NCBI RefSeq assembly: GCF_027409185.1
Contig: NC_084466.1
Span: 79,048,501-79,112,500, forward strand
Direction: 5' to 3'
DNA from: Cynocephalus volans
Taxonomy: Eukaryota > Chordata > Mammalia > Dermoptera > Cynocephalidae
Length of the DNA stretch: 64,000 nt
Position numbers and translations under genes: made by a program. Numbering within the stretch: position 1 is the stretch's first letter; each line of letters begins with the position of its first letter. Positions 36,671 through 49,214 of this stretch are shown piece by piece. Under the pieces are notes generated by a model that made no database searches, was not told the DNA's origin, and saw nothing but the letters and a program-made list of their open reading frames with translations.

Positions 36671-37785
36671 ATGGATTAACTGACGCTGTCAACACCCTGC
36701 CAGATGCCCACAGCCCTCTGAATGTCCATGTCTAGTAGGTGGCTAGAGAACTCTGCGCTTCTGCTCCGACAGTTGAGGGGTTGAGAGTTTAAGAAGAATC
36801 AGCTGTATTTGTTTCAAATCTTTTTAGGACAGCTGTACACTTTATTGTGAATATAAATTTAGTTAAACAACATGAAAATTAACGGAATTAATGTGAAAAT
36901 AATGAAAACAACTTTGTGAAAGCTAAGATGAATACTTTGAAAAGATTAGCTGAAGGACGATATTGAATAGAGAATAGATGAAAGAACCGTTAAAGCTTGG
37001 GGAAATTATAAAAGTCTATAAGGATTCTGCACTCCTAGTGCTTTGCAGATATCTTTAAGTTCATGCTTTACTTTAAAAAAGCAGAAACTGAAAATCACAT
37101 ATAGTGCATGACAGAAGACTGTGCCGATCATCAGAAGATTGGAGAAGGGATGCACATCTTAATGTTGCAAGTTGAAACGAAATGTTTACAGGATATACCA
37201 TTCATTTTTAAATGATTCCTGTCTTAAAATATATGTTTCTAATCAGCCCAACAGTCATTGATGTCGATCTGGTTGGATGAGGGGGTTTCTGCTGTTTAAC
37301 CCTGGGCCGGGCCCCTCTGAGAGGCCCACTCGCCTTTGTCTTTGACTGCTTGCCTCTCTCACTTTATGTTCCACTCTTTTAGCCTTTCAGCAAACAGCCG
37401 TAGAGAATCAAAAGCAGTTCTGAGTTCAGAGCTGACTATTTTCACTGTTCTACACAGCCTCTATTTGGAGTGGACAGAAGCGAGAGTCGCGTTAGCGTCT
37501 TATTTTGGCTGTCTTCTGCTACATTTGTTATTGACATTGCTTGGGAACCTTTCCCCACCTCACACCCTACAGAGTGCAAGCGCCTGAGGACGGAGGCCGG
37601 GGAAGGTGGCTAAGGTTGGTTTAAGGTGGTTAAAGACTGGCGCTGATTCTGCTAACCACGATGGTGCTGCAGACGTCTCTGTACAGAAGGAGCCCTCCCT
37701 TGCCAGTCTCCGACACCAACACACTGTCATGTTCACCATCTTGTTGGATTCCAGATCCACCTGGGAGATCTCTAGGTGTACAAGT
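36671..37785. other. Intergenic, nothing recognised
   Basis: AT-rich in its first half (36780-37260). No gene or nameable repeat. Confidence 0.6.
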
Positions 37786-37870
37786 GGGAAGTCTAAATGA
37801 CTTGCCCAAGGTCACATTGTTTTCAAAGACAGATCTGTGACTATAATCCAGGATGAAGTCATTTTCTAAC
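37786..37870 (-). mobile_element. MIR fragment
   Basis: atgacttgcccaaggtcaca is the reversed MIR core, with ctgtgactataatccagg beyond it. Short. Confidence 0.55.
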
Positions 37871-39424
37871 AAGCCATCGACTCTCCCGAACCAAACTTCA
37901 GATTCACGGCTCTTGGCCATTTTCTCACATGATACTTATGATACTGTGGATGGTGTTTCTACATGAAATACACTCCAGTTTTGACGACATCCAACATTTT
38001 CATTTTTGACCTACTGAGACGGAGATTGCTAGCTGTCTATCAAAAATCCCTTCTCACCTTCCTCCTTAACCACAGAACTCCCACCTTCTTTCTTTCAGCT
38101 AGGTGTGTCCAGGCGACTAAGTTCTGGCCAATGAAATTGAGCAGAAGTGTGTAGGACCTCCTGGAAAAGTCCAGAAAGGATACCGAGCCAACTAGAAGAT
38201 TCACTCCTTCTGCCTGGACCCCAACTCCCCATGCCCCTGCTTCTTTGCGCTTCCGAGGGTATGGGTGGAAGGTGGAGGTACTGTCTGTACTGTAGCTGTC
38301 TGCACTGTAAGGTGCCTGTGAAGACAGAAGCAAGAGCTAAGATAGCGGGGCACAAGTGGGTAGAAGGAGCCCAGGCCCTTGAGGACCATGGAGCTGCTGC
38401 CCAAGGAGCTGGGGAGGGCAGGGTGGTGTCATCGCTCACATAGCCCCATGGCCTAGATCCAAATGCTATGGTGAGAGGAGCAGCAGGTGACACTGAAGGG
38501 GCTGTTTCTTTAGGTCTTTTGGCAACTGGGCTCCAAGAATGTAGGGCCAGAGGAACAGAACACATCCCAGAGCTGGAGAGAGAGGGATTCCTTTGAGCTG
38601 CTTCTCTGTGGAACCCGCCACATCCCAGTGCAGGGAGACCCACTGGGCACCTGGCCCCTGTTTCCACAGCCTTGGGATCCCACCCCACAGCCTCAGGAAG
38701 TCACAGTGGCCGCAAGGCTCCTGTGGGAGGAGCAGTGAGGCGGTTCTACTCCAGTGGTGCTGAGGTCAGTAATGTCAGCCATGGGGTTCAAGGCAGAGAA
38801 CTGAGAGGGGACCCTTGACCATGTGAGGTGAACAGATGAAATCGGGGTGCCCTAGTGTGTCCTGAGTCATGCAGGCAGGACATTCAACTGAGATGTGACC
38901 TCAGTGGTACTCACAGGTCGGGGTGCTCAGGGACAAGTGACACGTGCAGATGACAGGGTGGCCTGGGGTGCCTCAGCCAAGAAAGGTTGCAATCTTTCAG
39001 GAGGGCCTCTCTTAGGCCTGAGTGTTTCTTTCAGACTGACCTGCCATCGCTAAATGCTTATTGTCGGTTTATGTCTTATTTCATCTCTACTTCAAGGATG
39101 GAATCTTCTGGAAAGAAAAGGTTAGAGGTCTCTTAGGGCTAGAAGAAGGAACAGGGAATAAGGACCACTTGCCAGTGCAGGGATTTTCTGTTAGAACAAG
39201 ATTCAGGCTGAGTTAATCCGTTAGATAAGAAGAGCATTTTCCCTCGAGCTTTTCCTCGATTTTCAAACTATAAACTCATATGTGGTATTTTCCAGGTGAA
39301 TGATTCTCTGCAGCTTATTTCATTTGTGGTCCTATTTGATCTGCTGACATCCTGGGAGAATCACTACTGACATCCAGAATCCAATCAACACATTCAGTTT
39401 GTGCGAAACAGACATTCAGAGAAG
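37871..39424. other. Intergenic, with unnamed dispersed repeat
   Basis: About 38095-38445 reads like a common dispersed mammalian repeat (gcgactaagttctggccaat, then gaaattgagcagaagtgtgt), but I cannot give its family. The rest is not assigned. A 197-codon minus-strand frame (38095-38688) has no domain. Confidence 0.45.
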
Positions 39425-39560
39425 CATACAATTTTTAGGGATGGAATGAAATTTAGAGATCATATAATCCCACCCCTTATTTTATAGCTCAGTGGAAATG
39501 ATTGCTGGAGCAGGTCACACAGCTAATTGAGGCGAAACTGAGAGTGGAACTCAAGTAATC
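39425..39560 (-). mobile_element. MIR remnant
   Basis: gcaggtcacacagctaattg then actgagagtggaactcaagt is the reversed MIR core. Confidence 0.65.
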
Positions 39561-40573
39561 CTAACTCAAACGGGGATGCAGCTATTCTATTCTGTAATTT
39601 TACAATTTGGATTCCCATTGACTGGCCCAGATACACTTTATAAGGGCTCAGGTTCTTTTGTTTTTCTTTCTGTGTATTTTTCTTGGAAAGAATAGACAGA
39701 CTGTTTCCTGCGGTACCTGCAGTCAAATTGTACAGAATAATATAGAAGCACCCTATGGTTTCTTTATTCAACATCAAGGTCACCCTTGGGGAGCAAACGT
39801 CATGTAAGTTACACTATTCTGATTCTGTTAACTGAGTAACATCCCTCCTTCTTTCCTCCTCCTCTCCCTCTACTTCCCTGCTCCCTTTTCTCCCCTCCTC
39901 CCTCCTTGCCATCCTTGTCCTTACGTTTGAGCATGCAGTTTGATTTTTCCCTAGGCCTGCCACATAGCACTTAGCTGTCCAACCCCAGGCTGTTGTCCAC
40001 GTCAGCACATTTCCCCGCTTGTCCTTTTACTTCTCTCTTTCCATCTCCCACTCTGCTTTTGTTTTCCAAATTGTGGGTAATCAAAATTAATGAACACATT
40101 TGTTCTCTCCATATCAAATGCACTCTGAAATGATTGTATTTCTGAATTGGCCAATAGTGTAGCATCGACACATTCTGAGTCTCCCTAGAGTTACCACGGT
40201 GCCTCTTTATAACCTTGCAAATGCTTTTGAGAGTGAGGCTTCTGGCAAGCCAGATGCTTTTCCTGATCTACACTTGCCTGGTCCCTTTATTTCCTATTTT
40301 GAGGATGTTTGGGGCTCTAAGCAGGAGTCAGTGACTAGGTAATACTGTGTGATCAGTATTCCAGGAAGCCACCAAGGAAAACCTGACGCTTGATTTTGCT
40401 AGCAAAGCAGGTGTCCTGCTTTGAGCTGTAACAGAGCAGGCAAGCAATAGCTCATGAAATGACCTTCTTTTCAATTTATTAAAGGGCAAACATTTCTTGG
40501 AAATCCATATATTTCGTGAAGCTCTAAATCAAGACTGCATTGACCAGAGCCCTCTCAAAATCTCTTGCTCTGA

Positions 40574-40617
40574 CCTTTGCACTGATCATTTCTTCCTTTG
40601 CACTGATCATTTCTTCC
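40574..40617 (+). repeat. 21-bp tandem duplication
   Basis: The unit cctttgcactgatcatttctt occurs twice in direct succession, without differences. Confidence 0.9.
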
Positions 40618-41390
40618 TTTAGGAAGCCCTGCTTTGAAATGCATTTCATTGTGGTGAGTGTGGATTGAATGCTCAGTGTCTTTGTCAGATGTGACAGTGG
40701 GTTGAGCATGGTGCTGAGCCGCCATGTGTTCCAAAGGCCATGGACAACAGCCTTTTTGTTGGCCAAAAGGAGGAGGACAGTGCTGGCAGATCAGCTTAAC
40801 CATCCCCACGGATGGACCAACAAGTCTTGGTCAATAGCGTGACCTTGGGATGGAAGTAACACACTTTTATTCCTGAATTTACTTAGTTCTCTGAGTCATG
40901 CCATGACTCTTTTGGGCTGAGGTTTGTATTTCACGCTGATCTGCCTGGAAGCTACAAAATGAACATTGGTGAGTTGGATGTGCTAGCAGCCTCCATCATG
41001 TTATCCTGCTCCTTCTTTCCCGTGTGCCCAGCAGGAACGCCCCCTTCCAGCATTGGGTGGGCAGGCATACTCTAGGGATCTGTCAAAACTTCATAGGGGA
41101 CTTTCAGGTGGCTCCAGGAGGCAGGAGTAAAAATATCACAGGAGCTACTCTGCCCAAAGGTCCCTGGAAGAATAGAGATAAATTAATAAATAATAAGCAT
41201 ATGATGGAAGGTAACCTGCCTTCTAATCAGCAAAGCTTATTGCTAAGATTGCTAGGTCTCCTTTATCCATACTAGGCCACCTTCAGCAAACTAAGTCCTG
41301 CTTCTGTAGTTCCATAAGAAACAATTCCAGGGAAATTGGCCTGGGAGGCTGAAGCCTAGAATGCCTCCTACAGAAGGTATCACAGGGTGC

Positions 41391-41422
41391 ATAGGCTACT
41401 CAGTAATAGGCTACTCAGTAAT
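41391..41422 (+). repeat. 16-bp tandem duplication
   Basis: aggctactcagtaata occurs twice, once directly after the other. Confidence 0.85.
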
Positions 41423-42269
41423 ATACTAAGAACTTGCAGGATAGATTCAAAAGAGTTCTAGAACCTGCTTCATAAAACATAAGCCAGGGGATGAGATAAC
41501 CTACTGAAACAGAGTCCTCTGAGTAGTAAGTCAGGCTGAGCTGTAGAGGATTCTTAAAGCAAACGTACTTCACAGGGCCTGGTTTTCCAAAGCCTTGCAG
41601 TTTCAAATATTGACCTTGCAAAGGACAGGAAATTTTCCTCAGGCTATAAAGTCTCTGGTGTAAGATAAAGATTTGTGGCACAGCAAGGCTGCTGGCTCAA
41701 GGACAGACAGATACTGGAAAATTGCTGGAGGGAGAAGGAATGTTTGCTAAGATCAAGCTTTTGTTGGTGGATCACTTAATTGTCTAAGGGAATGTCATCT
41801 GGCTTGTTTTTACTGAGAGTTACTGGCCTATATTGTTAAACTATAACTCCAACTATGTTCTCTTCCTGTAACTTCCTGGTCTGGAAAATAAATGCAGGAA
41901 GAGAACCCCAATTCGGGGTTAATTTCCCAAGGAAGGGATGCCTCTCTCTTGAGGGTTCTGGGGAAGTTAACCACTCTGGGGCTTCTCACTGCTCAGAAGA
42001 GATGGGCTTTGAGTAATCCTTTGCAGCTCTGTCACCCAGGGGAAGTGGGGTGACAAATCCATGGGGGGCAAAGCAACACTGAGCAGGTCACTGTAGCCCA
42101 CACATGCCAGGCCTTCCCACCCCAGGTCCCCAGGCCTGAATTGCTCCTACCAAGACATGATCCTCATGATAACACAGTTATTATAAAACTCACTGCCTTC
42201 AGTCCAGCTGAGTTATTTACGTTCAAATGTCTTTGATTTTGCTAATTTTGTGAAAGTAAGCTGGCTTTA

Positions 42270-42644
42270 CATTATGGACTGAATGTGTGCCCACACCCAA
42301 ATTCCTATGTTGAAGCCTTAACCCCCCATGTGACTGCATTTGAAGACAGGGCCGTTGGAGAAATAATTATGGTTAAATGAGGTTGTAAGTGTAGGGCCCT
42401 GGTCCTGTAGGATTAGTGTCCTTATGAGAAAAGACACCAGAGAGCTCACTCTCTCTCCACCGTATGAGAACACAGCCAGAAGGCAGCCATCTGCAGGCCA
42501 GGAAGAGAGCCCTAACCAGAACCCAACCATGCTGGGACTCTCATTTTGGACATCCAGCCTCCAGAACTGAGAGAAAATAAATGTCTGTTTGTTAAGCCAT
42601 TCAGTTTATGGTATTTTCTTATGGCAGCCTGAACAGAAAAATGC
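42270..42644 (+). mobile_element. Solo MaLR LTR (MLT1/MST type)
   Basis: It starts attatggactgaatgtgtgc and has tatgttgaagccttaacccc, tagtgtccttatgagaaaag and catccagcctccagaactga, ending atggcagcctgaacagaaaa. It is a complete solo LTR. Confidence 0.9.
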
Positions 42645-44199
42645 ACTTTATCTCAGAAAATTCATGATGGATACTACATCTGTGGCCCCGAACTGGGACT
42701 GAGGTGGAGGCCAGGTGGATGTCTCCTACCTGTGTATGCTCTGCCCCTCCTCAGCAGGTGCACAGTGCAGTCGAGGGAGGATGACTGCAGAAACTTTTCT
42801 TTATCAGCTCCAAACTAATGAGACAAAAGAGAGGAGAGACTCTGCAAGGCTGCTACCTCATGAAAGGAACATTGGATCAATATGTCAATACTTTAAAGTT
42901 GGAATATAGAAACCAGGTTAATGTCCTGAATTCTTCTCAGTACCATTCTTTCCCTACTTCCTGCTACACCACGCTGCCTCCAAAGTTACCCAAGTCAAGC
43001 CTCAAGACATCAAATGAGATATATTGGAGACCACCTTGTGGATGACTGGCCTGAGGGGAAGATAAGAGGTTGAAAAGAACCGTCTAGCAAGAGTTCAGAT
43101 TTCACCCACGGCACTGACTTTTTCAACCTCAGTGAAAAAATCTTTACTAAGCTTATAAACTTATACTAAAACACCAGGTCAATTCAGAAAAACAATCATC
43201 TATGAACTAGAAAAATGAAGACTTCCAATCTCTTTAGCTCTGTATGGGTGATAGATGTCTTGTTTTCACCCACAGCAGAATTGAAATACTGCTTTCCGCT
43301 TTTGACTAATTTAGAGGGCTTCTGAAAGGATTCATTTGATCAAAACTGTGAAAATTATCTTAACTATTTTACAAATTCTTGAACTCTAAAAGGAATGGTA
43401 TTCACCATGTCATCATGCTGACATGGGCCCTAAAGAATGTCACATCCAAATTAAAAGAAAGAGCCCATCTAAGAGTTAACACACTCCGATGCCTACTGCT
43501 GTATGACTGTCCCTGCAGGACCGGGTCAGTACTGGGTACAAGGCTGGCAGGGAGAGGGGTGCTGGTGTGGCAGATCATCGGACTTGCTGCATTAATTTGA
43601 TGTGTTCATTGAGCACTTACTGTGTGCAAGACCCCGTGCCAGGTCCAAAGACAAATGAAATGGGACCTGGGTAAGGTGCTCGTGTTATGGTTTTCTATAG
43701 CACTTAGGGCTTGGTAAGCATGCAGGAGTGTGCAAGTAATCAAAAATGATTTTTAAAATAGCTTTCTAAAAGCTACACTCCTAGTATTTGGAATAAAAAC
43801 AAATACAAGGCAGATGATTCTTACTTCTAGATTCTGATTCCTCTTACTTTAGCATTTCAACTTCTATTGCAGTGCAACACGAAGAGGTGAATAAAGAGAA
43901 GTATGTGAATATTTACCTCTAAATAAGCTTTCAAAGAACATATTTAATGGAATATTATTTAAAAATGAGGTATCCCTAAACATACTTATTTGGAAAGTTG
44001 TCTACGACATACAAAGAAAAAAATCAAGTTCCAAAAATTATGAATTATTGTGTATGTGTATGTGCCTCTGTATGTACATGTATATATATGCACACACATT
44101 TTCTGGAAGGAAATTTAAGTTCATTAACAGTGTTACTAGGATGCAGAAATGGTGGTAGGGAGATAACTACTGCTTTTCATTTTCCATTCTTTCCTATTG
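42645..44199. other. Intergenic, mostly unassigned
   Basis: About 43600-43690 resembles the ancient repeat phrase tcattgagcacttactgtgt. A GT/TA-rich patch lies at 44045-44096. No gene is recognised. Confidence 0.55.
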
Positions 44200-44900
44200 T
44201 TTGATTTTCATTCTAAACATGAGCACCTTTATAATTGTATGAAAGGGCTATAACATTTTAAACATATTTTTTGTTCTTTTCAAAGAAATATGTATCCAGG
44301 AAAATTAGAAAAGACAGATTTCCAAAAGGAAGAAAATAAAAAAATATCCATAACTTTATCTACAAAAAGATAATGTTTGTTAAAACCTTGGTGTCTATCT
44401 TTCCAGACTTTCAATCTTACATATACTTCGTTTTAACAAAGATAGAATCATATTGTAACACTGTTTTGTGATCTGATTTTTTTCATTTAACAATATATCA
44501 TGGATATTTTTTCCTGGGAATACATTTTCATATATAGCATCATTATTTAATGACTAAATAATAATCCAATATGTTATACCATCACATATTTAATCAATTC
44601 CCCTTAGCTTGGACACCTAGGTTGTCTCTATTTTTCCCTTTCTCTCTTATAAACAATGTGTGGATGCCCAACCTTATGACTAAATCTTTGTGCACAGTTC
44701 TTATTATTTCTTTTGGTCAAATACCTAGAAGTAGAATTGTAGGCTAAAAGTTTCGGATACATATTATCAACTTGATAAAATATTATCAGACAGCATACAG
44801 CAATTTATCCTCCATTCAAGAGTGTATGACTGCCCATTTTCCTGCATCCTTGCCAACCTTGAATATTTTTATTAAAATATTTTCCTCTAAATCTGCTTTA
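44200..44900 (-). mobile_element. Old LINE-1 3' fragment
   Basis: The plus strand reads aacaatatatcatggatatt, tggacacctaggttgtctct, acaatgtgtggatgcccaac and ttgccaaccttgaatatttt: the reversed 3' region of an L1M. Confidence 0.8.
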
Positions 44901-45012
44901 AAAGGGTTTTAAGAGAATCCCCCCTCTCTGGTACAATTTAATTTTGCTAACCAGATTGTGCTAAAGCTGAAGCTATGCTCATCATCGTGTTTAACATGAA
45001 GAAGTTCATTGC

Positions 45013-45140
45013 CTGCTCCTGGGAGGCTGCAGCTCTAGTCCCTGAGGGCCATACTCCTTGATGTCCTGGACGTGCACAAAGTCTTGCTGGTTGGCCAGGT
45101 AGGCAAGGGCATCTCCTGCTGCCACCATGATGCTGCTGAC
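45013..45140 (-). CDS. WDR95: WDR95-like WD40 exon (late repeat)
   Basis: Read on the minus strand, after ..aaaacccag the frame gives VSSIMVAAGDALAYLANQQD then FVHVQDIKEYGPQG. This fits the WDR64-type repeat 'SIIMSTD...TGDLDGWLKIWNIEEY'. It joins in phase 0 with the exon at 45451-45570. Oddities: a Gln replaces the WD tryptophan, the acceptor has a poor pyrimidine tract, and the only plausible donor is a GC site (AGCAG then gcaatg), since TGA follows three bases later. The exon could be weakened or decaying, and the donor position is uncertain. Confidence 0.5.
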
Positions 45141-45450
45141 CTGGGTTTTTCCTCTGGACTGAGACATACACACAGGCCCCATCACAGATAAAGCTTTCCT
45201 GCTGGACAATGGCAAGTAAAAGCCTGTACCAACTGACTGCAAGAACTAGTCGTTCTGCCTGCATCCATCCTCCAGCGAGATAGAAACGCTGTGAAAATAA
45301 AGCAAGCTAAGGCCTGGAGCCAGGCAGTTGCATCGTTACATAGTCCGTCTGGTGCCAAAAAAAAAAAAAAAAAGAAAAAAAAAGAAAGCAAGACAGAAAC
45401 CAAATCTGTAGCAAGCAGAGAAGTTATTTCCAACCGACTGCCCTACTTAC
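45141..45450 (-). other. WDR95: Intron between two WD40 exons, with short retroposed insert
   Basis: A 310-bp intron, donor gtaagt at 45450 going down. It contains a 50-base body plus A-rich tail (45307-45384) flanked by aaagcaag. Confidence 0.55.
45307..45384 (+). mobile_element. Candidate short retroposed fragment with A tail
   Basis: A 50-base body beginning ctaaggcctggagccaggca is followed by an A-rich tail. The direct repeat aaagcaag flanks it (45299-45306 and 45385-45392). I do not recognise the source RNA. An 8-base repeat beside an A-rich tract could be chance. Confidence 0.4.
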
Positions 45451-45570
45451 AGCAGCGAAGTTTGCAATGAGGCCAGCCCCACCGAACAGCCTCCAGAAAG
45501 TGACGGAACCCGGGGGAGGGAAGCGGTAAGACAGGAGCTGTGGCCGAGCCCACAGGCAGAGTCTCTGTGC
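45451..45570 (-). CDS. WDR95: WDR95-like WD40 exon (120 bp)
   Basis: Read on the minus strand: acceptor ctcctggcgcag, 40 open codons, donor gtaagt. The product has AQRLCLWARPQLLSY and GSVTFWRLFGGAGLIANFAA, which fits the WD repeat 'GYVRFWDIYKKQLLAEF' of WDR64. The last codon ends in phase 0 and continues in the exon at 45013-45140 as in WDR64. Phase, donor and residue pattern together support it. The WD tryptophan is kept. Confidence 0.62.
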
Positions 45571-46592
45571 CTGCGCCAGGAGGCCACACAGCACGAGGGG
45601 CACACATCTCTTCTTCTTTTTTAAAAAAAACTTGGCTTATTTTGGTCAGTTAGAATTGTAAGAGTATAGTGGGAATGGGGTCCTTCCTCTTTGTGGGTTT
45701 TGGTTTAAATGACTCAGTAGCATTTCCCTTCTCCACTAACCAGGGCAGCCCTTCTGACCTTGGAGGGCTCTTGCTTTGGCTATGGAGGGAAGTACAGATT
45801 TGCGCTGTGCGTTGATGTCTTTCAGTTTGGTGTGTGTGTATGTGTGCATTTATTTTAAACACACTGTGGGACTTGCCTAGCCAAAGAGATTTGCTGGGGA
45901 TTCTATTGGGCCTATCAGTTACCATTCTTGCCTGTGATTTCCATGTGGGTGTTCACATAGTAGCAATCTCTTGTGAAACGGGGACCCCATGCATGTCACT
46001 TCCTCTTAGAAGAATCCTCCTCTTCTTCTCTCAGGGGAGGGGGGCCCTCTGTGCTCCCACCCTGGTAGATCAGGAGCCATAGATGCCTCAGAGTGGAGGG
46101 TGGAGGGAGAGAGGCACCCAAGAGCACCCGGTGCCAGTAAGGCCTGAAGTTTCGGGGCTGAGCAGTGGGTCAGAACAGCGGGGAGGAGGTGGCCTCCCGT
46201 TGCTAGTAAGGAGAGCACAAACAACCAGATGCCCCGGGATCAAATATGCACAGCTCTGAGCCTCCCCTGCAACCAGAACAGCTCTGGTGGCTGCTTTTGA
46301 CTTGCTTAAAATCTTTACTTAAAATCCGAGAGCTTTGGAGCAGGATCACTTGTTACATTTTACTGAAGCCTGGAGGCCATGTTATTTGTTTAATGTCATC
46401 TAGCTATTTAGCGCAGATCTGGACCCAGAAGCCCGGTTTGTCTCCTCTACAACACCGGCAGGCTCACAGCTGGTCTCTGAGGCCCTGCCAGCTCTCAGTT
46501 ACGTGATTCCTCCCCCTTGCTCTTCCAGCTGCTCTGTCAGGCTGCCTGTGGCTGCTATGGCAGCTTCCCCTAAAGGTTGTGCTTGGTATTTA
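45571..46592. other. Intron of WD40 gene, nothing recognised
   Basis: No gene or clear repeat. A CpG-containing patch lies at 45485-45590, overlapping the exon. An A-rich run is at 45621-45630. Confidence 0.5.
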
Positions 46593-49206
46593 TTTTTTGT
46601 ACTTTTTTTATTGTAACATAGTTGATCGTACATATCTGTGGGGTACAGAGTTGAATATCAATACTCGTGTGCAATATGTGATGCTCAAATCAGAATAATT
46701 ATTAAATTCAACATATACACTGTCATTGCTATTCGTGGTCCTTTACCAATTCCTCCCTCCCCCACTTCCGACTTCTAGCAACCTCAGTTCTCCTTTTGAA
46801 AGTTCAATGTGTTATTGTGACTGTTGTATTTTTCTTTCTTTTATTTATATGTTCATTATTTTGGCTCCCACTTATCTCTTTCTGTGCCTGGCTTATTTCA
46901 CTTAATGTGATTTTCTCTAAGTTCATCCATATTGCTGCAAATGGCAATCTTTCATTCTTTTTTATGACAGAGTAATATTCCATTGTGTTTATAGGCAACA
47001 TCTTCCTTATCCAGTTGTCTGATGATGGACATTTAGGTTGGTTCCAACTCTTGGCTATTGTAAATGGAGCTGTGATAAACATAGGCATGCAGGTATCTCT
47101 TTGACATGATTTCCATTCCTTTGGGTATACACCAGCAGGGGAATTGCTGGATTGTATGGCAGCTCTATCTGAAGTTGCTTAAGGAATCTCCTTACCATTT
47201 TCCATAAGGGCTGCACCAATTTACAGTCTCACCCACAGTGCAGGAGGCTCCCTTTTCTCTACATCCTCATCAGCACTTGTTCTCCATCTTTTTGATGATA
47301 GCTACTCTAACCGGGGTGAGATGGTTTCTTAATGTGGTTTTGATTTGCATTTCCCTGTCGCTGAGTGCTGTTCAGCATTTTTTCAAGTGTCTGTTGGCCA
47401 TTTGTTTATCTTCATTTGAGAAATGCCTATTTAGTTCCTTTGCCCATTTTTTAATTGGGTTATTTGTGTTTTTACTGTTGTTTGAGTTCCTTGTGTATTC
47501 TGGATATTAAACCTTTGTCAGATGCATAGTTTGCAAATGTTTTCTCCTACTCTGTAGGTTGTTTTTTGCTCAATTAATTGATTTTTTTGTTGTACAGAAG
47601 CTTTATAGTGATATAGTCCCATTTGTTTATTTTTCCTTTTGTCGCCTATGCTTTGGAAGTCATATTAGTAAAGTCTTTGCCCAGTCCTACTTTCTGAAGT
47701 GTTTCCCCTGTGTTTTCTTTTAAGAGTTTTATAGTTTCAGGTCTTATATTCAAGTCTTTAATCCATTTTGAGTTGATTTTGGTATATGGTGAGAAGTACA
47801 GGTCTAGTTTCTTCTACATATGGATGTCCAGTTTTCCCAGCACCATTTATTGAAGAGGCAGTCTTTCCCCAATGTATATTCTTGATGTCTTTGTCAAAGG
47901 TCAGTTGACTGTAGGTTTGTGGGTTGATTTCTGGGTTCTCTATTCTGTTCCATTGGTCCAAGTGTCTGTTTTATGCCAGTGCCATGCTGTTTTGTTTACT
48001 ATAGCTTTGTAGTATAATTTGAAGTCAGGTAATGTTATTCCTCCAGCTTTAATTTTTTTTGCTCAAGATTGCTTTGGCTATTTGGGGTCTTTTGTTGTCC
48101 CATATAAATGTTAGGATTGTTTTTTCTATTTCTGTGAAGAATGTCATTTGGTATTTTGATGGGGATTGCACTGAATCTGTAGATTGCTATGGGTACTATG
48201 GACATTTTCACAATGTTTATTCTTCCAATCCAGGAGCAAGGAACATCTTTCCATCTTTTTGTGTCCTCTTTAATTTCTTTCAGCAGTGATTTGTAGTTCT
48301 CATTGTACAGATTTTTCACCTCCTTGGTTAAGTTGGTTCCTAGGTATTTTATCTTATTTTTTTGTGACTATTGTAAACAGGCTTGCTTTCTTGATTTCTT
48401 TCTCTGCTAGTTTGTTGTTGGAATATAAAAATGATACTGATTTTTGCATGTTGATTTTGTATCCTGTAACTTTACTAAAATCATTTATCAGCTCCAAGAG
48501 TTTTTTTTGGTAGAGATTTTGGGCTGTTCTTTATATAGGATCATGTTGTCTGCAAACAGGGACAATTTGACTTCATCTTTCCAATCTGGATGTCCTTTAT
48601 TTCTTTGTCTTGTCTGATTGCTCTGGTTAGTACTTCAAGTACTATGTTGAACGGGGAGTGGTGAGAGTGGGCATCCTTGTCTCATCCTGTTCTTAACGAA
48701 AAAGCTTTCAACTTTTCACTATTCAGTATGATATTGGCACAGGGTTTGTCATATATGGCTTTTACTATATTGAAATACTTTCCTTCTATACCTAATTTGC
48801 TGAGAGTCTTTATCATGAAGGGATGTTGAATTTTGTTAAAAGTTTTTTTGCATCTATTAAGATAATCATATGGTTTTTGTCCTTGATTGGTTGATGTGGT
48901 GTATCACATTTATTGATTTGCATATATTGAACCATCCTTGCATCCCTGGGTTGAATACCACTTGATCATGATGTATAATTTTTTTGATGTGTTGCTGTAT
49001 TCTGTTTGCTAATATTTTGTTGAAGATTTTTGTGTCTATGCTCATCAAGGATATTGGTGTGTAGTTTTCTTTTTTCATTGAATCTTTGTCTGGCTTTGTT
49101 ATCAGGATGATACTGGCCTTACAGAACGAGTCTGGGAGAATGGCCTATGTTTCAATTTTTTAGAATAGTTTGGAGAGAATTGGTATTAATTCCTCTTTAA
49201 ATGTTA
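46593..49206 (-). mobile_element. LINE-1, 5'-truncated, decayed
   Basis: On the minus strand it runs from the reverse-transcriptase region ([20 protein letters not shown] and [15 protein letters not shown] at 48866-49078) to the ORF2 C-terminus (TIAKSWNQPKCPSSDNWIRK, 46804-47088) and the 3' UTR. The A-rich tail is the T-rich end at 46593-46612. ggtattta on both sides (46585-46592, 49207-49214) is a possible short duplication. The frame has several breaks. The subfamily looks the same as the 3' end at 28685-28910. Confidence 0.9.
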
Positions 49207-49214
49207 GGTATTTA

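Larger units (their letters stand above)
39561..42269. other. Intergenic, two short tandem duplications
   Basis: No gene recognised. A 21-base tandem duplication lies at about 40574-40617 and a 16-base one at 41391-41422. The remainder is unassigned. Confidence 0.55.

Noticed and set aside
38095..38688. 197-codon minus-strand frame
   Set aside because: It overlaps a dispersed-repeat-like segment, with no domain and no splice context.
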